Below are positions 24,776 to 36,970 of a DNA stretch of 64,000 nt, one piece after another. The notes under the pieces are model-generated. The model was not told the DNA's origin. It ran no database searches and was given only the letters and a program-made list of their open reading frames with translations. Position numbers and translations under genes: made by a program. The DNA comes from Diaporthe sp. PMI_573 (Eukaryota; Ascomycota; Sordariomycetes; Diaporthales; Diaporthaceae): the NCBI GenBank assembly GCA_021399435.1, contig JAJTUP010000001.1, positions 2,666,001-2,730,000 on the forward strand. Direction: 5' to 3'. Each line of letters opens with the position of its first letter. Position 1 is the first letter of the stretch.

Positions 24776-26087
24776 ACAGCAGTACTCGGTTGTAAGCCAC
24801 CGCCGCACTTTGCGGGTTGGTGAGATGGGGCTTGGAGGGTAGTGTTGGCACGACATTCGGCGCGGCGTTCTAAACGGACGGAATCTTCATTTTCTCGACT
24901 TGTCACCCTCTTCCTTAGAAGAGTCTCGGATTGGTTTTACTGGGCTTCTCATGTGTAATATGCATCACGACTGATACAAAAGGGACGGAAAGAAAGAAGG
25001 CAGGCATCATGCGATATATCCGAAAGGATTAATGTTACGAAAAAAAGCGGCCTGCAAAAAGATACCATAGGAGGGGGCCAGGAGAGGGCGGGCGTTTTCC
25101 AAACTTTTTTCACACTTTGCTGCATGAGGCTGGCTTCACGGCGGACCTTGATGGGAACCAATGCTGCAAACAGGGCCTACGGGGGGCACAACACCCCCCT
25201 TTCACCTCATGTACCCATCTCTTTTGTCTCGGAATTGTTTCTCCATCTGGGTGTCCTAGCAGGCGTCGGACACAACCACAGGCAGGAGAGACGGAACTGC
25301 AAGAAACGGGTTGGGGGCCCAAGAGGGAACAACAATACTACCTACCTTTGCTACCTTACCTACCTGGCACTTCAAAACTTTCTCCGTCCTTATGCAGACA
25401 TAGCTATCAACCTGTATTTGCATCCCCTTCCACCTTTTTTTCCTCTTCACTTTCTCTCCCACTGTCTAGCTGTCTGGTTTTAGCAACCATGAGAGCAGAG
25501 TGGGTTGTTTGTTGCCTCCACATGTAGAGTACATGTTGGAATCCAGGAAGTCACATATGAGGGCCAAACCATACTGCAGGGTGTGGGTGCACCCATTTTC
25601 CTCTGTAGTACAACAATGTAGTGTCTTGCAGAGGTCACATGGACTCGGCCTGGAAGTGCTGAGAGAATCCAATGTAAGAGATGAGCGCTACTCGATTGGC
25701 ATATTTACTCCATATAACTGTGATTTGCTAGACTTGTGCAGTAACCATACTTGGACTCAAATGACAGCATTAGGTAGTATCTCAACAAGCAGCATCTCGG
25801 ATGAGCTACACTGTTTTAGGCAAATGCATTCAATAGATCTCCGTATTGTGAGACGTGAAAGGCGTGTAGCAAATTTTGAGAACAAATGATTCTATGATCA
25901 ATCCCCATTATGTGTGAGGCTAATGTAGTCTCCCAAAATTAACACGCATCTAACACGCGCTCACATGCATGTGTATATATGCAAACCAAGCCCGTAAATG
26001 CACAAGCGCAGCGCCAATTGCCCGCTTTGCTCAAAAGAAAATCTGCGACCGAACACCATCTAGCAAAAAAGAGTCATCAGAAATCTC
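24776..26087. other. convergent intergenic region (RhoGEF / wax synthase-like)
   Basis: Contains both 3' ends. 25330-25372 has repeated TACCT/ACCTACC words, and 25430-25470 is CT-rich. 25500-25990 is AT-rich with open frames lacking motifs. No gene recognised. Confidence 0.5.
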
Positions 26088-27863
26088 TCACAGCGCGATC
26101 CCGCTATCCCACCAGTGCTCCCCAGCGTGCAGACGAGGCAGCTCATCCCAAGTCCACCTGAACCAGTGGTCCCCGGGCTCCCCGAGCCCGAGCGCGCGGA
26201 ACAGCGACACGGGCACGGGCTCGAGCAGCCATATCCCCGAGCGCGCGATGTCATCGAGCATCCAGTACTGCGTGGCGTTGAGCCACAGGAACACAAAGGC
26301 GAAATTGCCCGCCCTCCTCGCCCAGCGGGGTATTGCCCGCGTGATACCGGCCTGGCGCGCGGCCCCACAGGCCGTGGACTGCAGCAGGATCCCGAGCCAC
26401 GAGAGCAAGAAGAAGACGGGCGGGGCCCAGGGCGTGGAGGGCGGGAGGCAGCTCGCGCTGCCCAGGGCGTGGAGGAACCCGGACTGCGCGAAGGCCAAGA
26501 ACCCCGCCAACGTCTTGCCCACGCGGCGACCGCTGGGCCCCCCCTGGGCCAGCCACACCGCGGGCGCGCCAAAGGCGACGCGGAAGGTCTGGTGCCACCA
26601 GGCGCCCCAGTAGCCCGCGAGCCCCCTGTCGAGGACGTTATGTGTGAAGCCGCCCATCAGGGTCGGGTAGTGCCAGAGCTCGGCGCGGGTGCCGAGCAGC
26701 GGGCGGAGGGCGAAGGCGCAGATCAGCTGCCAGAGCTTCATCACCACGGCGATGGCGGCGAGCACGCCGGCGAAGGAGGTCAGGCAGCGATAGGTGAAGA
26801 GGAGCCAGGGGGGCAGGGCGGCGAGGAGCGGGGGCAGCGGGACGCCGGAGGCCTTGTACTCGGGCCCCAGGATGAAGTACGGGTCCTTCATCATCAGGAC
26901 GCTGAGGGCGTCGAGGGCCAGGTAGCCTACGATGAAGGGGACGAGTTCGGCGCGAACCCAGGCGCGGCGCGTGGTGTAGCGGCGGTAGCCCTGGGGCGTG
27001 GACTCGGGGATGGATGCCAGGTCGACCGGCGAGCCGGACTGCGGCTTGTCTGGTTTTGAGAAGCGCGGGACCACGGGGATGGACCAGTTCCAGCCGGTGC
27101 CGCGGAAGGAGGTGACGAGGTCGTAGGACCAGTCCAGCCTGGCCAGCCACGAGGCTTGTTCTGGGTAGGACTGCCAGTAGTACTCGTACCCGTGGGCGAG
27201 GCTCCTTGCCACGTCCTCATCGGGCGCATCGGCGACTCTGGTGTGCTCTGTTTCCCGCGGATTGTGGGTCTGCGCCGGTACCTTTGAACTGCCATTCACC
27301 CCTGTGACGACGTGCGCATCACCGTTCTGAACCGGCCGGGTGTTCTCGTCGGCGCCTGACGTCCGGGCATGGCCATTTGTGAACCCATTCGCTCGGGCGT
27401 GGCCATTCACGGCCGGCCTTGCTGGGCGTTTCTCAATCCTCTCAGCGTCAAACTGCGGCCTCATGAAGACAAGCAAGGTCATGTTCCAAATGACGCCCCA
27501 CGCTTGCATGAGGCCGACAGCATAACCCGCAGCGAAGTTGGGACTGGTGGTGAGGAAGGTCTCTTGGGCGTTGAACAAGAGGATGCACAGCATGAGCAGG
27601 TAGCGGGCGCTGAACAGCCATGGTCGGTTCCGGTGGGGTATGGAGAAGTAGAGGATGGGGAGGCCAAAGGTTATAAGGACGGAGTGGGGGATGACCAGGG
27701 GCTTGACGGTTCCCAGAGCGAACTCGTGGGCAAAGTGACGGCGGTAGATGGCGCGGACGTGGTCGCCGAGGTTGGCGGGCAGCGGGTCGGGCAGCTCCAG
27801 AGGCATTGTGAGTCGGACGGAGCGCCCTGATGTGAACAGCAACCTGTCGGCGGCCGGCCACAT
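26088..27863 (-). CDS. wax synthase-like membrane-bound O-acyltransferase
   Basis: Single-exon gene of 591 residues if started at the ATG at 27863; a second ATG at 27806 is possible. An upstream in-frame ATG at 28142 would add a basic low-complexity leader and is judged untranslated. The protein has several hydrophobic segments (about 55-115, 325-385, 440-505), separated by a polar loop with repeats of the NGHAR type near residues 150-180. Motifs of the fungal wax synthase/MBOAT group are WHQTFRVAFGAP (about 420) and SGFLHALG with the conserved His (about 463). Members transfer acyl groups to alcohols or sterols in the ER membrane, and some tailor terpenoids. No biosynthetic partners lie nearby, so the substrate is unknown. 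The coding strand is very GC-rich compared with neighbours, which produces long shadow frames on the other strand. Confidence 0.8.
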   Translation of the reverse strand: MWPAADRLLFTSGRSVRLTMPLELPDPLPANLGDHVRAIYRRHFAHEFALGTVKPLVIPHSVLITFGLPILYFSIPHRNRPWLFSARYLLMLCILLFNAQETFLTTSPNFAAGYAVGLMQAWGVIWNMTLLVFMRPQFDAERIEKRPARPAVNGHARANGFTNGHARTSGADENTRPVQNGDAHVVTGVNGSSKVPAQTHNPRETEHTRVADAPDEDVARSLAHGYEYYWQSYPEQASWLARLDWSYDLVTSFRGTGWNWSIPVVPRFSKPDKPQSGSPVDLASIPESTPQGYRRYTTRRAWVRAELVPFIVGYLALDALSVLMMKDPYFILGPEYKASGVPLPPLLAALPPWLLFTYRCLTSFAGVLAAIAVVMKLWQLICAFALRPLLGTRAELWHYPTLMGGFTHNVLDRGLAGYWGAWWHQTFRVAFGAPAVWLAQGGPSGRRVGKTLAGFLAFAQSGFLHALGSASCLPPSTPWAPPVFFLLSWLGILLQSTACGAARQAGITRAIPRWARRAGNFAFVFLWLNATQYWMLDDIARSGIWLLEPVPVSLFRALGLGEPGDHWFRWTWDELPRLHAGEHWWDSGIAL

Positions 27864-28144
27864 GATTGCGGTCTTGATGCTCTGCCAGTGGGATCTTATA
27901 TGGTATCTTGGCAGCAGTCCGAGGGGGAATGAGCCTCGGCACGCTGGGTGGGACTGGCAGTCCAAAGAGATTGGTTGTGGTGTGGTCTGGGGTGGTGATG
28001 TTGTGGTGGACTGAGGTGAGCGTGAGCCGAGGCGAAATGTGGCGTGGCGTGGGCGGTGGCGTGGGCGTGGGCGAAGGTGATATCGATAGCAGTCGTCACC
28101 AGGCTGCTGTTGTACGGGCAGGCAGCATCGTGGGCCTTGCATAT

Positions 28145-28186
28145 GTTTGTTTGTGTGTGTGTGTATGTATGTATGTATGTATGTGC
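28145..28186. repeat. TG and TATG microsatellite
   Basis: TG dinucleotides followed by about five TATG units, seen directly, in the leader/promoter of the wax synthase-like gene. Confidence 0.85.
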
Positions 28187-28636
28187 TGTTTATCTCGAAC
28201 GCGTGATAAAATCAAAAAAACCTTATGCGCCTACTTGACATATGCCAGATCTGGCCGCCAAGATCAAGACTGATCGAAACCGATGCACCTGCCGTTCAGT
28301 GATGGGATCGCCTGACGTCAGCGACTCGAGACCCTGAACCAGCTACTCGGGACCCACCAAGACCACGATGCAGCCAGGCAGCCAAAGTCATACCTGTTTA
28401 AGCGCACGGAGCTTTGGCCCGCCTTTTTTGCAGGTGCTTCTTGCTGGGATCACCTGTGGCCGAGAGGGGCGGCAGGGGCCGTCCAGGTCGAATGCAGTGC
28501 CCGTCCATCCCGTTTTAAGCTTACATGTAGATCTACACGACCCTAGACCGCCCGCAGCGACCTCCTGGCCGACCCCACCCCGTCACCACCACCACCGTCA
28601 GATGCGATATTCCCACCGCACCTGCAATGCCGTGCA

Positions 28637-28659
28637 TACACACACACACACAAACACAC
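28637..28659. repeat. CA microsatellite
   Basis: Run of CA dinucleotides with one CAAA interruption. Confidence 0.8.
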
Positions 28660-29349
28660 TAGACGCATGCACGCCTCACAATCCCATGTCCTCTGTGCAG
28701 ATCCATACCCAGGCACCCTCCCTCGGGACCACTGCACCTACCATCGCCACGCTACGTCTTTTCCTTGCTTCTCTCCGCGCACTGCCGGTGCACATCAGTC
28801 AGGTTTGCAGTCAAGTTTCAATCATGGCTTTTGTTCTCGGCTATCCTATAGAGCCAAGCATCGCCTGCCACCCGTGTACAATAATCCACCTTTGCTGCGC
28901 ACTTGTATTCCATTGGCACTGCTTTGACCGTCCCGATTTCTGATGACATGTTCGGAACGGTCCCGTCTGGCACGGCTGCCCATTGGCTGAGAAGCCACTT
29001 CACAAAACACGGGCCTCTGACAATCCCGTCCGTCGTCTAATAAGCGCCCAAGCCCCGCTCCTTTCCCTCGCCCCAGCACCCCAAGGCCCAGTCCCCGCCC
29101 CCTATCCAGGCTCTGTGCCCCCGTGATTTGATGATAATATTCCAGCTTGATGTTCGAAACCAAAAAAAAAGTGCCGCCCGTGTTGACTGTTGCCGCCCCG
29201 TGGGAGCTATCGTACATTATAGACGAGAGGGGGGTAAGAGAGAAAAAGAAAATAGAATATAGAGCACAACGTCCGTTCGAGGGCTGGGGAGTATAAAACA
29301 GTAAAGTATAGACGCGCTCGCCATACATTCCCAAACAAAGAAGCGCGCC

Positions 29350-29370
29350 CGCACCGCACCGCACCGCACC
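29350..29370. repeat. CCGCA pentamer repeat
   Basis: Four tandem copies of a CCGCA-type pentamer, in the 3' flank of the adenylate cyclase gene. Confidence 0.8.
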
Positions 29371-29566
29371 AAATCGACGAGGCAAATGACCAACCCAATG
29401 CATGCCGCCGTCCAACAATTTTGGCTCAACACAAACAAAGGAAGGGGTATTATAAGAGGCATATGCAAGATAAGTAGGTCCACGGCCAAGGGGCCGAGGA
29501 CGGGGGTCACAAGTAAGATACGGGCTTGGGCTGCCGTGACCCTTACGGCGCAGCCCAGGCTCCTTC

Positions 29567-32500
29567 CTACTCCGTATCACTGCCCGACATGTCTTGGGCC
29601 GACGCCATCTCGTCGAGCTCGCCAAATCGGTTCTTGTATCGCTGCAGCTCCAACATCGATTCGGCTATGATGTCCAGCACGTTGGTCATGGGCGCCCGCA
29701 GGTCATCGAGCTTCGAGATCTGCCCGCCACCCGCGGCGAGGTGTCGCATGGTCAACGTGGAGATGCACGTCTGTACACAACGTCAGTAACCCTATCTCAA
29801 GTCTTGGCCCAGCCACGTCACGAATCGCTTTTGGACAACATACCTCTATGCGGCTGACTTGGTGTTCCATGAAATTGACCAGGAACCGCTCCGTCACCTC
29901 GCCGCCCCTCTGCTTCATGCGGTCCAGCAACTCTGTCTCGGGAGGCTGCAGGCCGCGGTCCGAACCCTCCTCAAGAGTACTGCAGAGCATCTCGAGCCGG
30001 AGACTAACCCGCCACAGTGCCCATATCACTTCGGGGTCGAATGCGAGCTCACCGCCCTGTGCTACAGTCGCCGGCAAGGTCTTCTCCACCTCTCCGGACA
30101 CCTGCTTTTCGTGCAGCAGGTGCTGGTCGATGCGGCCGGCCAGCGCGTGCGGGTACAGCGAGTAAACCACCTCGGGGTTCTCGAGGCCCTTGAGCTTCTT
30201 TTCGCCCATCTCCTTGACTTCGAAGCCCTGCGAGCTCAGCGACCGCAGCTCCTTGCGCACTGCCAGCGCAAAACTGTCATCCTCGAGCGTATCTTCCACA
30301 CTATTGGAGGGCTCCTGGTACGTCTCTAGGCATCTCTGTATCTCCGAGATGAAGTCGGACGAAACGGTGATTTGCCCACCGTCCGCGCAGGCTGATACAC
30401 GCGAAGCCTTGTTGACAATAGGGCCGTAGTAATCCATACGCCGGGTGATAGGGTCGACCTCGCAGAGGGGCTCGCCCCAGTGCGTGCCCATTCTCACCGA
30501 CAGGCCCCGGAAGATCAGATTGTTGTCCTTGTCGAAGAGGGGCTGGCATGAGACCGAGTTGAGCATCTCTTGAGGCCAGTTAATTTCAAGGAGCTGCATC
30601 TGGACGGAAAAGCACCAGAGTAAAGCCGATGTTGCTGTTGGGAACGACACCATGAAGGCATCACCTTCAGTCTTGACCTCGTAGCCGCCTATACGGCGCA
30701 GCTGCCGCCTCATGACATCGTTGTGCAGTTTGATAGCAGACCTCATGGCCGCCGGGTACGTCTCCCATAGGTTGGTCGAGTTCTTGATATCGGTGAAGAC
30801 GATGGCAATCAGGCCCGTCGGCGCGGGCACCTCAGGCTCCAGCCGTCGTAGGTCAGAATCCAGGACGTCTCCTTTGCCCGCTCGTTTCGGCTTCCTCGGC
30901 TCCCGAGGCAGGATGTCGTCCGTGATGCCAGATGGGTACAAGGACATGCTCTGACCACGATGCAGGCGTGATCTCTCGTTCCGCTTCTTCAGATCCGCGA
31001 TGCTCATCATCATGACCATGATTTTACCAGTTGCCCCATACGCCATGGCAAGGTCTCGGAGCTTTTGAGACGCTCGCATGAGGTCATGGCGTTCGCCTCG
31101 TGCGATATCTGCAACGAGCTCCGGCGGAAGGTATTCCCAGACTTCCTTGGTGGCTATCATGATGATTTCGTCTTGTTCCTTGACAGTCATGTGTGAAACA
31201 TGTGGCGCAGCCTGTACCGCGGGCATCAAGTCAACATAACCGAAAGCGCGAGATACCTCGAGCAAGTCGTTCAGCCTCCCGTTTCGAGATACCCAGCCAC
31301 CCGCGTCTCGGATACGAGATCTCTCACTGGGCTCTGCCGGATCATGTTTGCGGGTCAAGAACTTGTGTGATCCGTCGGACTGGATCAGCATGGCTTGCAC
31401 GTCGCCCACGTTGGCAATGTAAAGTTCTTGCCCCTGAAGGTATGCCACAGTGGCCACGCCACCAGAGTTGAGGTCTTCCTTGCTGAGCACAACCGGCTGT
31501 GCTGACCCACGGTGGGCCGTCAGCGGCCGGTCCTCCGTATGTTGGATGGCGATGGTCACTAAATCCTTATTGAGTGACAAAAATGCCCGACGCATCGCAT
31601 CCACGGGTGTTTCGTTCAGTCGGATTTTCAATGCTTTCAACTCCATCGAAAATATGTGGCCAAAGTTCTCATGCAGGTATTTGGCGATCTTAGAGCCACC
31701 ACTGGAAAGTGCTTGACCATCAAAAAGACCAAGCAAAGTCTCCGTGTCTGCCGAGTTGAAGCGAGGCACAACCAGATCGATAGTCGAAAGATGCTCATTC
31801 CTGCCGAGAGTGTCTGCCATGCCATATGGCAAAAATCCGGCCAACGACCCTGATGTCCGGACCCGACGGTCCTCGCTCTGGTCAGGAATGCTCGGCTGGA
31901 TCAGAGTGACGTCCATCAAACCAAGTACCCGAAGATTGAGAAGCCGACTGAAATCGGTATACTGTTCGCGGTTCGCATTCGCAGCACCAAACACAGTCTG
32001 CTTGATCTCTAGGCGCCTATTGCCGGAGAGGTTAAGAAACCTCAGGTTGGGGTTGAGATTCCAGTTCCAGTCATATGGCACATTTGAAATGTTGTATTTC
32101 AAATAGTTACTTCCGCAATCCAACACGGCGAGCTTTTTCGCCTTCGAAATATCGGCAGGCAGGTTTGTGAATTTGTTGCTGTTGATGTGCAAAACCTGGA
32201 GGGAGTTGAATTCTTCCAGATCGTCGGCGGGCAACGTTGTTAGCTCATTGCCAGAAAGGTACAGTTCCACGAGCTGCGGCCAGCTCTTGATGGACCTCTG
32301 GGGCATGTCGCTCAGGTCATTATATGAAAGATTGAGAAGTCGCAATTCGCTTAACAAGGTTATCTGGTCGAAAACATCATCGTCAAGCTGGTTGTCCGCC
32401 AGGTAGAGGTATCTCAAGGATCCTGCGAAGGTATTCGTCAACCGAGAAGATAGGCCGGAATCTTTCCGGGAGGTCGGCATTGGGGGCTGCGGGCTGTTGT

Positions 32501-35500
32501 TGTTGCTTTGGCCCGTTGGAGCCCTTGACATGACAGATGTCTTGCGGCCGCCTTTTCCATACACCGACACCACCGAGCTCTTACGGTCCGGTCCAGCAGG
32601 CACCGGGGACGGGCCAACGCTCAGGAGCGTACTGGACGCTTGGCTTGGCCGCCTCGTCCCATCAGGGAGCAGGTCATCCGCGCTGGGAGAAGGGCTCAGG
32701 CCACCGGAGGAACTTGGCTTCAGCGTTATTGAAGGAGCAGCGGATGATGTTTCTCCAGGAGGCTGCGGCGGTCGAGAGGCTGGCTTTGGAAACGATTCCA
32801 GCACGTTTGAGGATGCGTTCAGTGTTTCCAGCTTGTTTGCCCACCAAATATCCATGGGTAGTTTCCTCATGTTGTTCCCACGGACGTCAAGCACTCTCAG
32901 CTCTTGAAGACAACCGATCTCCGGCGGCAACTCTCCGATGGAATTTTTCGCAATACTGAAATGTTCTAGTCGACGCAGATTACCGATTTGTGGGGGAAGT
33001 GATACAAAGTAATTGCGGTCGAGAACAAGCCGCTCGAGGTTCAGGATATTCTGGAATGAATCATCGACGCTGGCAAGTTGCGCGTTGGAAAGATTCAGAA
33101 GCTTTAGTGTGGGTACAGGAGAGGTGATCTCGAATTTCGTGATCGGGTTCGCATTCAACTTTAGGCTCCGCAGTCTCTCAAAGTTTCCGATGAACTGTGA
33201 GATAGCGTTGTGATCTGCCGTCATGATCTCCAGCTTAGGGAGCTCGGATATGACATCGATGGCCGAGATGGCGTTGTACTTGACGTCGAGCTCGCGCAAA
33301 CTCAGCAGGTTCTTGAACGAGTCGGGAAGTGCACCGGACAGTCTGTTGTTGGTGATGACGAGGCGTTCCAAGGACTTGAGGCTGCCAATATTGGCAGGGA
33401 AATTCATAATCAGGTTGAAACTCATGTCGAGGTCCACCAAGCTCTCCAGATCGCAAAGAAAGCTGGGGAACTTTTCGAGGAAGTTCGAGGAGATGTTCAA
33501 GGTCCGCAGCTGGCGGTAAGCTCCAAAGTAGGGGGGCAAATGCTTGAGCCTGTTGTTGGCCAAATTTAGCTTCAGCAAGCCCGTGAGCCCATTGAGTTCT
33601 GCGTGCTCGAGTTGCTCCAATCGGTTGTTCGAGACATCAAGGTATGTGAGCTTGTTCGCACGGCTGAAGCTCAGCGGCAACTTGCGGGCTTCGTTGTTGT
33701 TGTACTTGATGTCACGGAGATTGACGCAGGAATGGATGAAATCTCTTGGAAGGTCCAGTGACAGGTTTCGCGAGAGGTTCAGAGAAATGATCTCCGCAGC
33801 CTTCGAGTACAGCGAGATGGGAATGGTGATAAGGTTCCGGCCTGCCAGATCGATGTGGTTGAACTTCTGCATCCGACCGAAGCCAAGGTCGTGGGTCTTT
33901 GCATGGAAGTCACTCTCCTTGGCTGAGAGGAAGAGAAATCGACACAGGTAGCTGTTGTCTTCTCGGCCAATGTCCTCGATCCTGTCCCGTTCCTCGTAGC
34001 CGACTTGCTGGAGAAGCCTCTTCTGTATGAGAAGAGGGCGCTCTACTTGATTGAGGACGCGGACCAGATCATGCTTCCTCAGGACGATGTGGTAATTGTC
34101 GAGGCTTTCCGTGACATACGACTTTTTGATGATCTGGCCAATGAGGTCTTGGACAGACGAGTCCAGGGCCATCTGCAATGTTGCGAAAGTACCATCCGAC
34201 CTGAAGACCCGAATACAGTACGGCGTAAGTTTCTCCTCGGGCCTGGGCGGATTGCCAATGTCCTCGAGCTCCGCTGCATGAGAAGGTACGTCCTGTTCCG
34301 TCTTTCTCACTGCCCAGCTATCTGGCGCGTTCCACACCCCGTTGACGCCATTTTTCGATTGTGCTTGGACTCTTTCGGCTTCGTTATTGGCCATGACACC
34401 CGGGGCCATTGGCGTGAGTGGCGCGTGTCGGGTTACGATGCCTGACATGTCATCGAGGTCAGTGTCGAGCTTGAAGTAGGTCCCCTTCTCGTTTGAGCGG
34501 TCGGTTGGCCCGATAAAGTCTTCGGTGTCGTCAAACTGTTTGTTGGGCCGGCCTTTCTTGGAGAAAGGGAACTTGTTATTAAAGGTTGCCTGTCGCCCAT
34601 TGTCTGGCCGAGCGCGCTGCAGAGGCTCGACGGGCAGCTCCTGACCGATGGCGGACCATCTCTCGCCATATGGTAAGGGGCCGTCGTCCTTGGTCACGTC
34701 CTGGCGCGAAACCGACGGTCTGGGCATCCAAGTCGATCCCAGCGACTGTGTAGAAGTTGAGAGCTTCTTGTTGAGCGGTGGCCCGAGTTCGTCCTTCTCT
34801 TTCTTGATCCTTAATCTGTTGAAGAGGCCCTTCTTCTGGTGGGTGTGACCCGGCGATGCGGGCCCGTCGACGCCCCCGTTCTTCATCCCTACGCTGCTGT
34901 GGCCACTGGGCGTGGGGCTCTGCGCTCGCGATCGGGAGCCGTACATGGCGTTTGCACCACCCTTTGGCGGGTTGCCGACGTTGACCTGCGAATCTTCCCT
35001 GCTTATCGATGGCCGCAGGGCTCGAGGGTCGTCATTGCTTCTATTGTGTCGATGCGAGGTTCCTTGGCCTTGGACTATCGAATGGCCAGAGCGGTTGGAT
35101 GAGGACGTCTTTGGGGGGTTCTGAGAGCCGTTCTCTGCGGCGTAACGTTCACGGTCGGGGCCGGCGAGGACACCCCGGACGGGTGCTTCGCCGTAGCGCG
35201 CGATATCCTGCAGTCGCATTTGTTAGGTGACTGGGCAGTAGACAGAGGGAAGCCAATCATGACGTTGTGGGAGAGGAAGGAACGTCCAGGCCGGGATGGG
35301 GTTGCAATTGTATTGATTAGGCAAGGCCCGAGTTATATGAAGTGGATTGGAGAAATTAAGTTACAGGGTGGAGATAGGGTTCCGGGATATGAGATAGGTG
35401 AAGAAGAAGGGGGGGCGGACGCACCTCGGCCTCCTGGTAGAGGAACGGCACGACTTCTGGTGCTGGTACTGGTGTCCTGGGCCTAGATGAGGACGGCGAG

Positions 35501-36677
35501 GCATCCCGGGTATGATCTGTGGCGTTTGAGTAGTTGCGGTCGCGATGGGGGCGAGATGCGTGGCTGTACGAGTGAGAGCGGGTCTCCTTTCCAGCAAAGG
35601 AAGGCGGTAGGGAGGTCTCTGAGGAGTCTCGGCCGGGGAACTCCTCGCCAAAGAAACCCTGGAGCTTCCTCAGGCCCCCTCCCCTCTGGCCGCTGTTCTT
35701 GGATGCCTGGCTGCTCGCAGTCGTGGTGACGCTGGCGATTGATGGCCTCCTTTCGTCGTTGTAGTATGCAGATGCAGACTCAGCCGGGGGCGACTCGCTG
35801 CCCGTGAGATTCTGCGTGGGGCGCGCCGCACTGACCGATGCGGATCGAAAGGCAGGAGACATTTGCGAGGCGGACGAGAGGTTGTCGCTGGAGTCATTGT
35901 AAAAGGTAGTGGCCATGGCGCCGGAGCCGTTGGCCGGAGGGGAGACGGACGGGTTGTTGCCATTACTACTGCCTGCTCCCACCATCCACGGCGCAACCTG
36001 CTGCATAAAAGAAGAAGCCGTCGACGGGGGGTTGTGTACGATCTGTGGGGCGCGACTCCCGGCGGGCTCGAGAACGGCAAGGTCGCGGCGGTAATTGGCA
36101 AAGTCGCTCATTCTGTGTACGGCATTGGAAGACGAGGTAGGGCCTGACAAAGAAGCCCGGGTAAAGGTCTGCCTGGAGGTCGGCGAGATCTGCGGCTGAG
36201 ACTCGGAGTCTCTGGAATCTTTGAGGGACCTGTTACGCAGCGCAGACGCAGTGACATGTTAGTCCTTCACGCTTTGTGCGAACGCTTGGGAGGCAAGGCG
36301 ACACTGGAACAAGGCGTCGGACGGCGAAGGCAGGGTGAGGCATTGATAGACACGCAGAGGTGGTGGTGGATCACAGTGATGATGCATTGGCGACAAAAGG
36401 CCCAGTCGCGGACGGCAGCTACTCACTTGACTAGGTTCCCATTCTCGTCTGTCTTTAGCCTCGGGGTGGCCTTGCGCAGGCCCCTGGGGGAGGGGGACGA
36501 GGAGGAGGAGGCGGCGGAGGGGAAGCCTTGAGTGGTCGGATGGGCATTTCCTTTGTCTCTGTCCTTGTCCTTAGACTTGGGGATAGCGGGCAGTGGCTTG
36601 ACGGTGAAGTCGGAGGCGGTGCTATCGGTGCTCGCGCTCGTCACTGAGCTGAATCGCGAGGACTCATCTCTCGTCAT
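29567..36677 (-). CDS. adenylate cyclase (RA, leucine-rich repeat, PP2C-like, class III cyclase)
   Basis: Minus-strand exons 36677-36427, 36229-35425, 35207-29844 and 29770-29567 join to 2207 residues, usual for fungal adenylate cyclases (Neurospora CR-1, yeast Cyr1). It makes cAMP from ATP at the membrane downstream of Ras and G-alpha to activate PKA. Residues 1-650 are disordered. A Ras-association domain follows (about 680-785, starting TPYCIRVFRSDGTF), then many leucine-rich repeats (about 800-1450) interrupted by a Ser/Pro-rich stretch (about 1150-1270). A PP2C-like domain is at about 1485-1760, and the cyclase catalytic domain at about 1805-2000 with FTDIKNSTNLWE, KTEGDAFMVSF and YYGPIVNKASRVS, so metal Asp and transition-state Asn/Arg are present. 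The last exon adds a conserved C-terminal helix region ending SGSDTE. The PP2C part lacks several metal ligands (LFDGQA, ATKEVWEY). Confidence 0.94.
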
Positions 36678-36846
36678 TGTCAGCTTGCCTTCTTGGTGTC
36701 AAGAAGGCAATAGAGCCATGCCCTCTTCTTCGGCGTATTATCGAGCTCGCATGGGGAGCATATGGATGGGGTGGGGACAAAACCTCGGGCGATGGAGCGG
36801 GTACAAGTGCAGGTTGTGGGGTTGGCGTAGTCCCGTATATGGCGAG

Positions 36847-36970
36847 GCGTGGGCGTGGGCGTGGGCGTGGTGTGAGGGTGGGCGTATGCGCAGAGGGCGT
36901 ATGTAGGTATGAGTCCTTGTGTCTGTGTGTCTGTGTGGGTGTGTGGGTGTGTGTGTGTATGTGTATGTTT
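36847..36970. repeat. GTGGGC hexamer and TG microsatellites
   Basis: About four GTGGGC copies followed, after some 45 bases, by a TG-rich run interrupted by TGTC and GGG. Lies 170-290 bases upstream of the adenylate cyclase ATG, likely in leader or proximal promoter. Confidence 0.8.

Larger units (their letters stand above)
27864..29566. other. intergenic region between wax synthase-like gene and adenylate cyclase
   Basis: Upstream region of the wax synthase-like gene and 3' flank of adenylate cyclase, both on the minus strand. It carries two microsatellites (28145-28186 and 28637-28659) and a CCGCA repeat (29350-29370). No coding region recognised. Confidence 0.55.

Noticed and set aside
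25500..25889. 129-codon plus-strand frame in AT-rich DNA
   Set aside because: No family signature and located between two convergent 3' ends.
26115..27059. 314-codon plus-strand frame
   Set aside because: Antisense shadow of the GC-rich wax synthase-like gene; Gly/Glu-rich translation without domains.
27864..28142. 93-residue extension of the wax synthase-like protein from an upstream ATG
   Set aside because: The extension is basic low-complexity sequence next to a microsatellite and precedes the conserved start region; more likely leader.
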